Below are positions 29,401-38,321 of a stretch of DNA of 50,182 bases, in pieces (the first letter of the stretch is position 1; each line of letters starts with the position of its first letter). The translations under genes were made by a program, and so were the position numbers. This DNA comes from an uncultured Clostridia bacterium (GTDB lineage: Bacteria > Bacillota > Clostridia > TANB77 > CAG-508), in contig CAOKHH010000010.1 of assembly GCA_948468225.1 (NCBI GenBank), forward strand, positions 1 through 50,182, given 5' to 3'. The notes under the pieces were generated by a model. The model did no database searches, was not told where the DNA came from, and saw nothing but the letters and a program-made list of their open reading frames with translations.

Positions 29401-31615
29401 TTCAGGAAATGTATTATTCAACACATCATAAAAAATAGATAAATCATATATTCCTTTTCCTGTAAATATTCCTTCATCAAAATTATCTTGATAGATATCA
29501 GAAATGGCATTACTATACGAATCCACTCCTCCTAAACCTGCATAAATTTTAGTAAAAATATTTTTATGTGAAGATTCTAAATCTATTCCGACTCGTGGTT
29601 GCATAAGAGCATGTCCTTCAACTACCACATCATTATTTTCTCCTAATTCTGGTTTATTTAAAATGTGAGCCATTGCACCAATTAGTTCAAATGCAGAGTC
29701 TAAAACTAAGTTCGTATCTGAGTCTAAGGTTATTATATATTTAATTTTAGGAATATTGTTTCCGTTTGCAATAGTGTTTGTTCTGAAATGATTTTTAATT
29801 CTCTGGTCGTCTGGGACGCCGACCCCTACAATTTTGTGTTCTGCCTTTTGATTATATGAATTCATATGGTTAATCAAATAATCATTAAATTGGTTTAATA
29901 ATCCTCTTTTCCTTTCCCAGCCTAAATAACATTTTTCAGATGAGTTCCAAACTCTATTTCTATATAAAAAATGAAATATTGGAAAGTCATCGGTTTTATA
30001 TTTCTCGTTTAATTTTTTTACCGCTTCTAGCCCTGCTGTTTCAACTTCTGCATCATATAATTCCTTCTCATTTTGACTTGCCTTTGCATCTCCTAAAAGT
30101 GCAAAATATATATTTTTACTCTTATTTGCAATATAATAAATCTCTAATTTTTCCATAAGTTCATTTACTTTTTTTGCATTATCTATAATTGTGGGAATTA
30201 CTACAAATGTTGCTAATTCATCTGGAATTCCATCTAATAAATCTAATTTTGGAATTGGTTTTGCTTTGGTAAATTTAGTTAGTATATAATTTATTATTTG
30301 AACATAAATCTCTGTAAGAGGAACATACATAAGTATTGAAATTATTATTGATATTGCTTTTAGTTTAAATCTTCTTAAGCTCAAGCCTACTAATATTGCA
30401 AATATTAAAGGTATTATAAAAATAGATGCCCTATATATAAAAGAATTGTTACTTATATTCTTAGGTTTTAATTGTAAACTCAAATACAATTCATTTATTC
30501 CGTTTAGAAATTAAATAATAACCAATGTGTCTTTCCTTCGGATTATTACTCTCTCTACTTGCTAATTCAAGTGCTTTATTAGCTATATAAATTTCTGAAA
30601 TTTTACTTTTCTTAGATATTTCTTCAATTTTAGCTCTATAATATTCTTTTGTTTTATAATCCATTTTACTATAAACATTTGCAGGATCTTCACTTAAAAC
30701 AACTTCAACACCATTTATATTTTCAAATATATCTAATATATTTAATCTTCCAATTTCTTTTAAACTTGTTATACTATTGCCTATTGATACTTTAGATGTA
30801 GCAATAAGGAAATGTTCTCTTTTTACAACATCTCCTATACTGGTTCCCATTTTATTAACTTGTTCTTCTAAAATATTAAGATACGCAATCCCATTTTTTC
30901 CGCACTTTTTCAATTTATATGCCATATATTCAATAAATGGATATTTCATCTCTTTATAAGATATGTCTTTGCTTTGTTCTCTATTATTTGCTCTATATTT
31001 TTGATTTTTATAATCCTTCTTTTCAACTAATCTTTCTACGATATTTTCTACTCTATACTTTTGTACTTGAGATGAATATATCTTTTCACAAATATTACGT
31101 ATGTTTTCTATTATTGCAATCTGCAAAAACAAAGATAAACTCCATATTTCTTCCATCCCTAGAGTTTTCTTTTGTTGATATGCTTGTAAGCAATACTTTA
31201 AATTATCATAATCTATTTTACTATCTGTATATGCAACTATTTCTTGAGCCAACACATATATTCTTGCAAATCCGGCATACATTCCATTAGCTATACCAAT
31301 AAGTCTTTTATATTTTTTAAGAGATATTTCTTTTATTATTGTTTGTACACTTTCTTCAATGACATAGTAATTATCTAAAAGCCACTCCCCTGCTGGATTT
31401 ATATCTATTCCTACTTTTATATGTTCATTTAATATATTATATGTTTTTGTTATAAACTTAAAATTATCTTTAAGTCTTGGAATTGGGTAGGTCTTTTTAT
31501 TAGAAAAGTGTTGTAAATTATGGTCAGCAGCAATTTTTTCTATATATGTTTCTAGTTGATTCTTATCTAGCACTGCTCCTTTTATATTAAGTATTTTATA
31601 TTCATTTGAATTCAT
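23450..31615 (-). CDS. NdvB-like cyclic glucan synthase / GH94-GT84 protein, with three +1 CGG recoding sites
   Basis: One 2720-aa protein, a normal size for NdvB/Chvb-type enzymes, which make or process beta-1,2-glucans at the membrane. Residues 1-371: N-terminal region (PAGEWLLDNYYVIEESVQTI, VKREHFLIATSKVSIGNSIT, RHIGYYLISKG). Then membrane segments and a GT84 domain (YIITLDSDTNLVLDSAFELI, QPRVGID, LLEGSYLRCAL, NHRWIRGDWQIIGWL) and more membrane segments. Then two glucoamylase-like/carbohydrate-binding blocks (ISWSGTAFEYLMPN, AFGIPWLGLKRG) and a C-terminal GH94 phosphorylase domain (WWHTETKRGIRTRFSDDL, GSGDWNDGFNTVGNKGKGES) with the catalytic Asp in GDWNDG. Three in-frame CGG codons (30502, 28239, 24368) split it; each needs +1. 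Two GC-rich repeats are translated inside the GT84 region. GGAGG precedes the ATG at 31615. Confidence 0.88.
24366..24368 (-). other. CGG +1 recoding site 3 in the glucan synthase
   Basis: Reverse-strand context AAG-CGG-AGA. Skipping the C gives NKGKGESVWLGFFLYD, the conserved GH94 motif. It is 1290 codons after site 2, in phase. Confidence 0.8.
28237..28239 (-). other. CGG +1 recoding site 2 in the glucan synthase
   Basis: Reverse-strand context GTC-CGG-CTA. This is the only site where the shifted codon is GGC. It joins SSVDSGNFV to GYMYVLKQFL, 754 codons after site 1. Confidence 0.8.
29075..29103 (+). repeat. GC-rich dispersed repeat, copy 11, inside the glucan synthase
   Basis: AGGGCAGACACGAGTCCCGCC plus CCTACAAT, mutated from the perfect palindrome. 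In the gene's frame it reads IVGAGLVSALA, a hydrophobic stretch in a membrane region. Confidence 0.82.
29804..29832 (+). repeat. GC-rich dispersed repeat, copy 12, inside the glucan synthase
   Basis: GGTCGTC and GACGCCGACC arms, then CCTACAAT. In frame it reads IVGVGVPDDQR, nearly identical to the peptide from copy 4 in mfd. Confidence 0.85.
30500..30502 (-). other. CGG +1 recoding site 1 in the glucan synthase
   Basis: Reverse-strand context AAA-CGG-AAT, 371 codons after the ATG. Skipping the C gives SKGINELYLSLQLK; without it the chain stops at TGA two codons later. Confidence 0.8.
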
Positions 31616-31707
31616 ATTATAAAAACCTCCACTTAAAAATATGTATTTGATTTACATATTTTGTGTAATTATGGTTTTTTTATGCAAATCTAATTCTAAA
31701 CTTAAAA

Positions 31708-31736
31708 TTTACATAATATTACAATTGTGGTATAAT
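31708..31736 (+). promoter_or_regulatory. Promoter of the ABC transporter gene
   Basis: TTTACA at 31708-31713 and TATAAT at 31731-31736 with a 17-base spacer, about 70 bases before the chosen ATG. Confidence 0.7.
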
Positions 31737-31802
31737 ATAAATGTACCAGTTTTATATAAGGAATGTTTATGGATTGTGCTAATTATGAAAGGAAGGCATC
31801 TT

Positions 31803-33533
31803 ATGTTTATACATCATGAAACAATGAGGATTCCCAACGAAGTCAAAAGACAAGCTATACTGAAAACTATAATGTACGTTATTTCGTCCATTTTATTTCA
31901 GGGATTATCTTTTGCTTTACAACTTGGGAAAAACCAAATCTCCTTAGGTAACATTGTAATCGGCTTGTTATTTATAGCAGTCTATTACTGCCGTGACATT
32001 TTACGGTCACTTTTTCGCCTATTGCAAAATAGCATTGAAGACATTTTCGAAGAAACCTTTAAGTTGTTCATTCACAATACTTCTACTAATATACTTTTTG
32101 CTGTCCGTGGTAAAGTTTGGTATAAAAATGAAGAAACTAATTCTTCGGAAATTATGCCATCTAGTACAATACTTCGCTCTTGCAAACAGTATATAACTAA
32201 AATAGTAGATTTTAAAACTAACCTACCCAATAGTATTATCGATTTAGGCTTAATGCTTTTTAGCTTTTTGGGATTCCTTTTAGTAAGTGCTGTAGAAATT
32301 AAACATACTATATTGTTTATAACGATTATAGTCATTTCAATAGCATTTTCTGTATTCTTTTCTTTAAAAAGAAGTACATATAGAAAAACTTACTGGAAAT
32401 CTGATAAAAAGTTTTCTCAAAAGCAGGCTGTATTGCTTAATGATATTTTGAATATCGAACCTTTAGACAAAACTCATTCAAAGTATATGATTAACAACTA
32501 CATTTCTGCAAGTAAAGAGCTTTTTCATAACGCTAAAGCTATGCACCGCAAATTCGACATTTACAATATTTCCGATAGTTTATTTAATTGTATAGCAACC
32601 ATTTCGATTATTGGAATTAAAATTTGGGAGGTTGGATTTGAAAATGTAAACTTTGAAATCGTCTTAAGCATTATTTCTCTTATGACTATCTATTCATCTA
32701 TTGTAGGTTCAACAGGCACAATTATTCTCCACATTGAAGATTTACTTGATATAAAAACGAATATCAAGTCCTATGAAGATGATTTTAGAAAAATCATAAC
32801 TGTATATGATGCTGAAACCGGCAAAAACACTGATTCTTCTGTTTGTGTATCGAGGGTTATAGTTCCCAAATTTGCAGTGCAATATTCTGCAATAAACACC
32901 GAAACACCATTTTTGCTTAAGAATTTAAATGAACTCACATTTAACTCTAATGACACAATTTTGCTTGTGGGTCCTACTGGTTCTGGCAAAAGCACCTTAA
33001 TGAAGATGGTAACAAATTATATAAGGTTTGATTCATTCGACCTTAGGTTTGAAACTATTTCTAACGGTGATGGTTCTATAAAAACCATTATGCATCAAAC
33101 AGATGGAAAAATTGGAAGCAATGACATTTTGTCGGAGCTTACTTTTGGCAAAGAGGTTGATGAGGAAAAACTATTTTCTATTTTAAAGGGTCTTCATTTA
33201 TATGAGGAATTATTCGAAAAGAGCAATGACATAATAGGCTACCTCAAGAACTCTAAGCTTTATAATTATTCTACTGGTCAAAAGCAGCGACTTGCAATTG
33301 CAAGACTCCTTTATAATTTAACCGATGACATTCAAATTATTGGTTTTGACGAAGCAACAAATGCATTGAATGATGCAATAACGCTTCAAACTCTAAATTT
33401 TATAAAGGAATACTGTAAAGGCAAAATACTCATTATAGCTACCCATCAAGTAGATATTGGTGATGTTGTTGCTACTCAAAAACTTGAATTTGTTCCTATG
33501 GGAACGCATTACGAAATTCGGCAAATTGTATAA
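31803..33533 (+). CDS. ABC exporter, fused membrane and ATPase domains
   Basis: A 576-aa half-transporter. The ATG at 31803 is chosen because AAAGGAAGG lies just before it. The N-terminal half has about five or six hydrophobic stretches (for example TIMYVISSILFQGLSFALQL, IVIGLLFIAVYY, LGLMLFSFLGFLLVSAV, ILFITIIVISIAFSVFF, IVLSIISLMTIYSSIVGS). The ATPase domain has Walker A GPTGSGKSTL, a signature YSTGQKQRLAIA (usually LSGGQ; here STGQ), Walker B IIGFDEAT and the H-loop ATHQ. The substrate is unknown. Codon use (CGT, CGC, two CGG) differs from native genes. CGG at 32004 and 33519 is read as Arg in a coherent frame, so the gene looks transferred. Confidence 0.85.
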   Translation: MFIHHETMRIPNEVKRQAILKTIMYVISSILFQGLSFALQLGKNQISLGNIVIGLLFIAVYYCRDILRSLFRLLQNSIEDIFEETFKLFIHNTSTNILFAVRGKVWYKNEETNSSEIMPSSTILRSCKQYITKIVDFKTNLPNSIIDLGLMLFSFLGFLLVSAVEIKHTILFITIIVISIAFSVFFSLKRSTYRKTYWKSDKKFSQKQAVLLNDILNIEPLDKTHSKYMINNYISASKELFHNAKAMHRKFDIYNISDSLFNCIATISIIGIKIWEVGFENVNFEIVLSIISLMTIYSSIVGSTGTIILHIEDLLDIKTNIKSYEDDFRKIITVYDAETGKNTDSSVCVSRVIVPKFAVQYSAINTETPFLLKNLNELTFNSNDTILLVGPTGSGKSTLMKMVTNYIRFDSFDLRFETISNGDGSIKTIMHQTDGKIGSNDILSELTFGKEVDEEKLFSILKGLHLYEELFEKSNDIIGYLKNSKLYNYSTGQKQRLAIARLLYNLTDDIQIIGFDEATNALNDAITLQTLNFIKEYCKGKILIIATHQVDIGDVVATQKLEFVPMGTHYEIRQIV

Positions 33534-33543
33534 TCTGTAAACA

Positions 33544-33581
33544 CCTCTAAGCAGTTAATGCTTAGGGGATTTCCTTTTTTT
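33544..33581 (+). terminator. Terminator after the ABC exporter
   Basis: CCTCTAAGCA pairs with TGCTTAGGGG (10 bp, one G-U) around GTTAA, followed by ATTTCC and a T-run. Confidence 0.88.
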
Positions 33582-33708
33582 GCGATCATATCTTGCAAAC
33601 ATTTTTTTGGAAAATATATTGACATATTATTTTTTTAGATGTAAAATTAGTTACATATTCACGAACAAAGTTTTTACGAATATTTTGTCGCATAAGGGGG
33701 GCTTTATT

Positions 33709-34242
33709 ATGAAGGTATTAAATTTTGAAAATAAATCTACATGTAAATCATATTTAACAATCGCTATTTTAGGAAATAGTTATAAATTAAATATAAAATA
33801 TACAACCTCTAATTCAATAAAATTAACAAAAAAAGACTCTGAATTTGAATTAGTTTTACCTAAAAGCCATAAAAATTTAGATAACATAGAAATTATAAAT
33901 CATGCTATACAAAAATTATATGCAGAACTTGCAATAGAAAAATTAGAAGAATCTTTAGAACTTGTAAGACATATTTTAAAATTTGCACCAGAAGATTATA
34001 AAATAGAATTTTTAAAAGAAGATTATTATAAAATTGCTAAAAATAAAATTTTAGTTATAAGTCCAGATATTATTCAATACAACCGTGAAATAATCAATTC
34101 TACTCTAATTCAGGCCTTTTGCAGAGTTAAATTTAAAACAAATTCTAAGGTTTATAAAGAGACTTTAAAAAATGCAATGAAACAATATGAAGAGTATAAG
34201 TCAGCAGGACAAAATTTTTCATCCCTACAATATGCAATATAA
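33709..34242 (+). CDS. Hypothetical protein, 177 aa
   Basis: The ATG at 33709 has AAGGGGGG nine bases upstream, preferred to an in-frame start 43 codons earlier. I do not recognise the protein. It has an N-terminal beta-rich part (KSYLTIAILGNSYKLNIKY), a helical middle rich in Glu and Lys (HAIQKLYAELAIEKLEESLE), and a C-terminal part (ILVISPDIIQYNREIINSTL, VKFKTNSKVYKETLKNAMKQ). The layout faintly recalls YgjP/DUF45 proteases, but the HExxH zinc motif is absent, so no enzymatic role is claimed. No membrane segment or signal peptide is seen. Composition is native (AT-rich, no CGG), unlike the genes on either side. Confidence 0.6.
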   Translation: MKVLNFENKSTCKSYLTIAILGNSYKLNIKYTTSNSIKLTKKDSEFELVLPKSHKNLDNIEIINHAIQKLYAELAIEKLEESLELVRHILKFAPEDYKIEFLKEDYYKIAKNKILVISPDIIQYNREIINSTLIQAFCRVKFKTNSKVYKETLKNAMKQYEEYKSAGQNFSSLQYAI

Positions 34243-34253
34243 AAGGCGAAATA

Positions 34254-34282
34254 TTGAAATATAATCAAATTCATGGTATAAT
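34254..34282 (+). promoter_or_regulatory. Promoter of purC
   Basis: TTGAAA at 34254-34259 and TATAAT at 34277-34282 with a 17-base spacer, 48 bases before the ATG. A small GGAGA/TCTCC hairpin lies in the leader. Confidence 0.75.
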
Positions 34283-34330
34283 GCCATTTATGGAGATTTT
34301 TCTCCAAATTATTTTTTAGGAGGATTTGTT

Positions 34331-35071
34331 ATGTTAGAACAAATTACACGGCAAAATCTAATTCATGCAGGAAAGGCTAACAATGTCTATGCGACAAACT
34401 CGCCTGACTATTTGGAGCTGGAAGCTTCAGATAGAATTTCGGCAGGCAACGGCGCAAAGACAGACGTGGTAACAAACAAAGGAGTCGCAAACAACCAGAT
34501 TTCTTCTGCAACCTTTAAGTTTTTGGAGGAAAACGGCATTCCTACGCATTATGTGTGCGAGGGAAGCAATAAGTCTTCCAAAATTGTTAAGGCTGCAGAA
34601 ATGATACCGTTGGAGGTAATCTGCAGATTTGTTGCTACCGGTAGCTTTTGCAAACGCTATGAGTGCGAAGATGGTCTTGAATTTGATGAACCTTTCGTAG
34701 AATTTACGTTCAAATCTGACTCTGCTGGCGATCCGCCCATAGACAGAAAAACCATTCTTGCACTTCCCGAAAAAACCTTGATTGAGGACGAGAGAGAGCT
34801 CAATTTAATTGAGTACTATACTGCTCGCATCGGCATACTGCTGTCCGAGTTTTATGAGAGACTGGGTGTAAAACTCATTGATTTCAAAGTGGAATTTGGG
34901 CGCATTTCATCAGGTCAAATTATTCTCTGCGATGAGATCTCCCCCGACACATGCAGACTGGTCGATATTAAGACCGGAGAAAAGTTGGATAAAGACAGAT
35001 TTCGCGAGGACCTCGGTGATGTAAGCAAAGGTTATGAGGAAATTCTCAAACGTGTAACAAGTAACGGTTAA
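34331..35071 (+). CDS. purC: SAICAR synthetase (phosphoribosylaminoimidazole-succinocarboxamide synthase)
   Basis: This enzyme joins aspartate to CAIR in purine synthesis. The 246-aa product has the family's signatures: an N-terminal GKANNVYATNSPDYLELEAS with the ATP-binding Lys, RISAGNGAKTD, LEVICRFVATGSFCKRY, the substrate loop, LIDFKVEFGRISSGQIILCD, and ISPDTCRLVD (the SPD box). AGGAGG lies just before the ATG. No other pur gene is near. Its DNA is clearly GC-richer than the flanks and codon 7 is CGG, read as Arg, so it is probably a transferred copy, with its own promoter and terminator. Confidence 0.93.
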   Translation: MLEQITRQNLIHAGKANNVYATNSPDYLELEASDRISAGNGAKTDVVTNKGVANNQISSATFKFLEENGIPTHYVCEGSNKSSKIVKAAEMIPLEVICRFVATGSFCKRYECEDGLEFDEPFVEFTFKSDSAGDPPIDRKTILALPEKTLIEDERELNLIEYYTARIGILLSEFYERLGVKLIDFKVEFGRISSGQIILCDEISPDTCRLVDIKTGEKLDKDRFREDLGDVSKGYEEILKRVTSNG

Positions 35072-35094
35072 TTAACGAAGTAACAAACTCAAAA

Positions 35095-35133
35095 TGGGAG
35101 ACGACTGCAAAACGCAGCCGCCTCTCTATTTTA
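35095..35133 (+). terminator. Terminator after purC
   Basis: GGGAGACGACTGC folds back on GCAGCCGCCTCTC around AAAAC, followed by a short T-rich tail (TATTTTAAATTT). It lies directly against the convergent HD-GYP gene. Confidence 0.75.
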
Positions 35134-35136
35134 AAT

Positions 35137-36194
35137 TTATGATGGGTATTTTTCTTGTATTTTTTCAATTTTTTCATATTCTGTTTCTAATATTTCCAAG
35201 AAAACTTTTGCAATTTCTGGATCAAATTGTGTTCCTGAATATTTTTTAAATTCCTCTTTTACTATATCTAATGGCAATGCTTTTCTATATGGTCTTACTG
35301 ATGTCATAGCATCAAACGTATCTGCAATTGCTGCAATTCTAGCTAAATATGGTATATCTTCTCCTTTTAATCTTCCAGGGTAACCTGTTCCATCATACTT
35401 TTCATGATGATGCTTTACAATTGGAATTATATCTGCAAAAATTGTAGCATTTGAAAGTATATGTGCACCAATAGATGGATGATTTTTTATTTGTGAATAT
35501 TCATCATCTGTTAACCTTGCTTCCTTTAACAATATGCTATCTGGTACTCCAATTTTTCCTATATCGTGGAATAATCCACCAATTTGTAATAATCTAATAT
35601 CGCTATCTTGTAAACCTAATTTCCTACCTATTAACACTGAATATTCAGATACTCTGTCAGAATGACCTCTTGTATATGCATCTTTTGCCTCTACTGTATA
35701 TCTAAGTGTTTGAATACTTTCCATATATGCCTTTTCTAATTGGTCGTATGTATCTTTTAATTCGTCATTTATATCTTTTATCATGTTCATTTGTGAAATA
35801 GATTTTATACCAGATTCAATCAATAATAATAATTGATCTTGTTTATCACTCTTTTCACAATAACCTTGAATATCTAATCTTCTAATAGTTTCAAGTGGTG
35901 GAGCTAAATCTTTATGTCCGAGTTAATAATAATATGTACAAATCTTTGTTAAACTTTCTTATTTCCTCAACCACTGTATCTCCATGAATAGGAGTCATAA
36001 TAAAATCTAGAATTAACATATCAAAATGTTCATTTTTTATTCTTTCTACCGCTTCTACAGGGTTCACAATTCCTGTTAAATTATATCCGAGATCTTTTTA
36101 AAAATACTGACAATGTGTCTATAACACCTGGATCATCATCAACAGCAATTATTTTATATTGTGAATTTTCATTTTGTACAATTCCTTTTCTCAT
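35137..36194 (-). CDS. Receiver-HD-GYP response regulator (c-di-GMP phosphodiesterase type), with two +1 CGG recoding sites
   Basis: A 351-aa protein assembled through two in-frame CGG codons. The receiver domain (residues 14-130) has the acidic triplet AVDDDPGV, the phospho-acceptor Asp in MLILDFIMTP, and Thr in LLLTGHKD. The output domain (residues about 165-340) carries the HD and GYP motifs: RGHSDRVSEY, GLFHDIGKIGVP, NHPSIGAHIL, HHHEKYDGTGYPGRLKG and IADTFDAMTS. Such proteins usually hydrolyse cyclic di-GMP when the receiver is phosphorylated. The ATG at 36194 has GAGAGGA upstream. CGG codons at 36089 and 35920 both fall in the receiver; without the shifts only the HD-GYP part would exist, started from an internal codon. 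The upstream 7TM kinase is the likely partner. Confidence 0.9.
35918..35920 (-). other. CGG +1 recoding site 2 in the HD-GYP regulator
   Basis: Reverse-strand context ACT-CGG-ACA. Skipping the C gives LLLLTGHKDLAPP, the receiver's conserved Thr-Gly; unshifted, TAA follows two codons after the CGG. Confidence 0.82.
36087..36089 (-). other. CGG +1 recoding site 1 in the HD-GYP regulator
   Basis: Reverse-strand context TCT-CGG-ATA, 35 codons after the ATG. Skipping the C gives FLKRSGYNLTGIVNP; unshifted, TAA follows at once. Site 2 is 56 codons later, in the phase set by this shift. Confidence 0.82.
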
Positions 36195-36311
36195 AAAAAT
36201 CCTCTCTTTTCTAATTTTTATTTATGACTAAGTTGATTATATGTATAAATTAGCGAAAAATCAAGACTTTTGTGGAAAAATATAATAAATTGTTTATACA
36301 GAAAATATAAT

Positions 36312-36463
36312 AAAAAAATAAAATTACGAATGCAGATGAAAAAATTTTAGAAATTCTTATGAAGATTTTATGGAAAGAGTTCACGCTTGTCGTGGAAGGG
36401 TGCCATAAAATCAAATTAGAATTTCTTCAATTTTGTAATGTAGCCAAGTAATTTTATTTTTTT
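36312..36463. repeat. 152-bp nested palindrome with perfect 16-bp ends
   Basis: The left end (36312-36327, AAAAAAATAAAATTAC) is the exact reverse complement of the right end (36448-36463). Inside, AGAAATTCT (36349-36357) pairs with AGAATTTCT (36418-36426), GATTTTATGG (36364-36373) pairs perfectly with CCATAAAATC (36403-36412), and CACG/CGTG forms the tip. It fills the 301-bp gap between the kinase stop and the regulator start. It could be a MITE-like element, a structured RNA or a bidirectional terminator. I know no family it matches. Confidence 0.7.
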
Positions 36464-36495
36464 ATATATTTTCGAGATTACATATTATTATAAAT

Positions 36496-38310
36496 TTATT
36501 CTAATGGCAATGATATATAGAAAGTTGTTCCCTTTCCTTGTTCTGTTTTAAATGTAATATTTCCATTAAAATGAGCACGTATATTTGAATATGACATGAA
36601 CAATCCTAAACCTGTTCCATTTTTTCCTTTTGTTGTTATCATTTCCTTAAATAATTTATCTTGAACTTTTTTAGGAAGTCCAGAGCCATAATCCTCTATT
36701 TCTATAATCACATTACTTTTTTCTTTATATATATTCATATCTATTTTCTGATCTGGTTTACCATTATAGCTTTGTATTGCATTAGATATCATATTATTAA
36801 CAACTTGTACTAAACTATTTATATTTCCTTTTAATTCAGTTTTTTCATATATTCCAATATTTGAATTTAAAGTAACTAAAGCATTTTTTAGTTCATGTTT
36901 CATTAGTATATTTATTCTCTTAACAAGTTCTTCTATTGTAAAATCTACAGATTGTTCTTCTGATAGAGTAACCGCTTGTCCTTTTACTGCTGTAATAACA
37001 TCTGACATATATGCCGTATAATCCTTTACTTTATCTACCCAAGTTAGCATATCTTTTGCTATATCATGATGATCTTGTTCTGTTACATCTTTATCTCCAA
37101 TAGATGAGTCATATTCTTTAATTAAATCCGTTAGCCCTTCTGCCGCTCCTGCAATTGACATTATTGGAGTTTTTAAGTTATGTGCAATTCCACCTATCAT
37201 TTGACCTAATGATGCCAAACGTTCCTGCTCAACAAGTACCTCTTGGTTATTTTTAATTGTTTGCATATCTATATTATGCTGAGTAACATCTTTAAAAAGA
37301 ATAAGTACTCCTAAGAAATTTCCTTTTGTTTCAATACGATTTATTTCAATATGAAAATATTTGTTTATCTTTGAAAAATGTTTTTCTATTATTACAGTTT
37401 CCTTAACTTTTTTTGCTTTTTCTAATGCTTCTTTTAATACTTTCAAATCTATATTCAATTCACTATGCTTTTCTATAAGAGCAAACAAATCCTTATTTCT
37501 TACATCTGTAGGTTTTCCGCCAAATGTACTTAAAAAGGTTTGATTAAAATCAGTTATTATATTTTTTTCACTTATAACTACATATGAATCAGATATTCTA
37601 TCTACAATTTTTTGTAGTGCAATTGGAGTAACTTTTAAAAAGTCAAATTTAAAAATAGCTAAAGCTATAAATAATACTGCTACTGAAAAAGATATAGGAG
37701 TAGTATATACAGATGTATTGAAGACTCCAAGTGTTGATAAAATATTCATAGACAATGATATAGCAGCTCCAATGCAAATTAACAATGACTGTTTAGAAAA
37801 AAAGCCAGAGTTTTTAATAGAATATATGATTAAAATAAATATTGCTACTAGTATACATAAATATGAGTACACTGTATGTATCGGGAAATATAATCCAAAA
37901 GTAACTTCTTTTAAGTCTAAAGAATAAGTTTGATAGAATAAATGATGATAATTATTAGTCCATAAAATTACTAAAGAAACTATTGGAACTATAAACAAAA
38001 GCATATTTCTACCAGGTTTAGTAAGCTTAGTATTTACAAAAACTAAGCTTGTTAGTAAAAAGAACACTGGGAAAAGGCATGTACCAATATATATAAAATT
38101 TTCAAATAGAAATGGTGGAACATCAAATACAGTACTACATACTATCTGCAATAGTACTCCTATTGAAATTATTAGTGTACAAGCTAAGTTAGCTATGAAT
38201 ATAGACTGTAACTGTTTACGCTCCTTTTGCCTAATAAGATAAATAGAACACATTATCATTAACACTATTGATATAATTAGTAGATAAAACTGTACATTAA
38301 ATATTTCCAT
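36496..38310 (-). CDS. 7TM-type sensor histidine kinase with PAS domain
   Basis: A 604-aa membrane kinase. Residues 1-225 hold seven hydrophobic segments (first FYLLIISIVLMIMCSIYLI, last TPISFSVAVLFIALAIFKF), the layout of the 7TM histidine-kinase N-terminal domain. A PAS domain follows (ISDSYVVISEKNIITDFNQT, about 240-345), then a dimerisation domain with the phospho-acceptor His in GQMIGGIAHNLKTPIMSIAG, and a HATPase domain (NNMISNAIQSYNG, IEDYGSGLPKKV, GKNGTGLGLFMSYSNI). The ATG at 38310 has AAGGAG upstream. It starts 11 bases after the NRPS stop and is followed by the HD-GYP regulator, so all three could be one transcript. It has no in-frame CGG. Confidence 0.92.
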   Translation of the reverse strand: MEIFNVQFYLLIISIVLMIMCSIYLIRQKERKQLQSIFIANLACTLIISIGVLLQIVCSTVFDVPPFLFENFIYIGTCLFPVFFLLTSLVFVNTKLTKPGRNMLLFIVPIVSLVILWTNNYHHLFYQTYSLDLKEVTFGLYFPIHTVYSYLCILVAIFILIIYSIKNSGFFSKQSLLICIGAAISLSMNILSTLGVFNTSVYTTPISFSVAVLFIALAIFKFDFLKVTPIALQKIVDRISDSYVVISEKNIITDFNQTFLSTFGGKPTDVRNKDLFALIEKHSELNIDLKVLKEALEKAKKVKETVIIEKHFSKINKYFHIEINRIETKGNFLGVLILFKDVTQHNIDMQTIKNNQEVLVEQERLASLGQMIGGIAHNLKTPIMSIAGAAEGLTDLIKEYDSSIGDKDVTEQDHHDIAKDMLTWVDKVKDYTAYMSDVITAVKGQAVTLSEEQSVDFTIEELVKRINILMKHELKNALVTLNSNIGIYEKTELKGNINSLVQVVNNMISNAIQSYNGKPDQKIDMNIYKEKSNVIIEIEDYGSGLPKKVQDKLFKEMITTKGKNGTGLGLFMSYSNIRAHFNGNITFKTEQGKGTTFYISLPLE

Positions 38311-38321
38311 TTTTTTCTCCT

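Noticed and set aside
33709..34242. YgjP/DUF45 metalloprotease
   Set aside because: The general layout is similar but no HExxH or equivalent zinc ligands can be seen.
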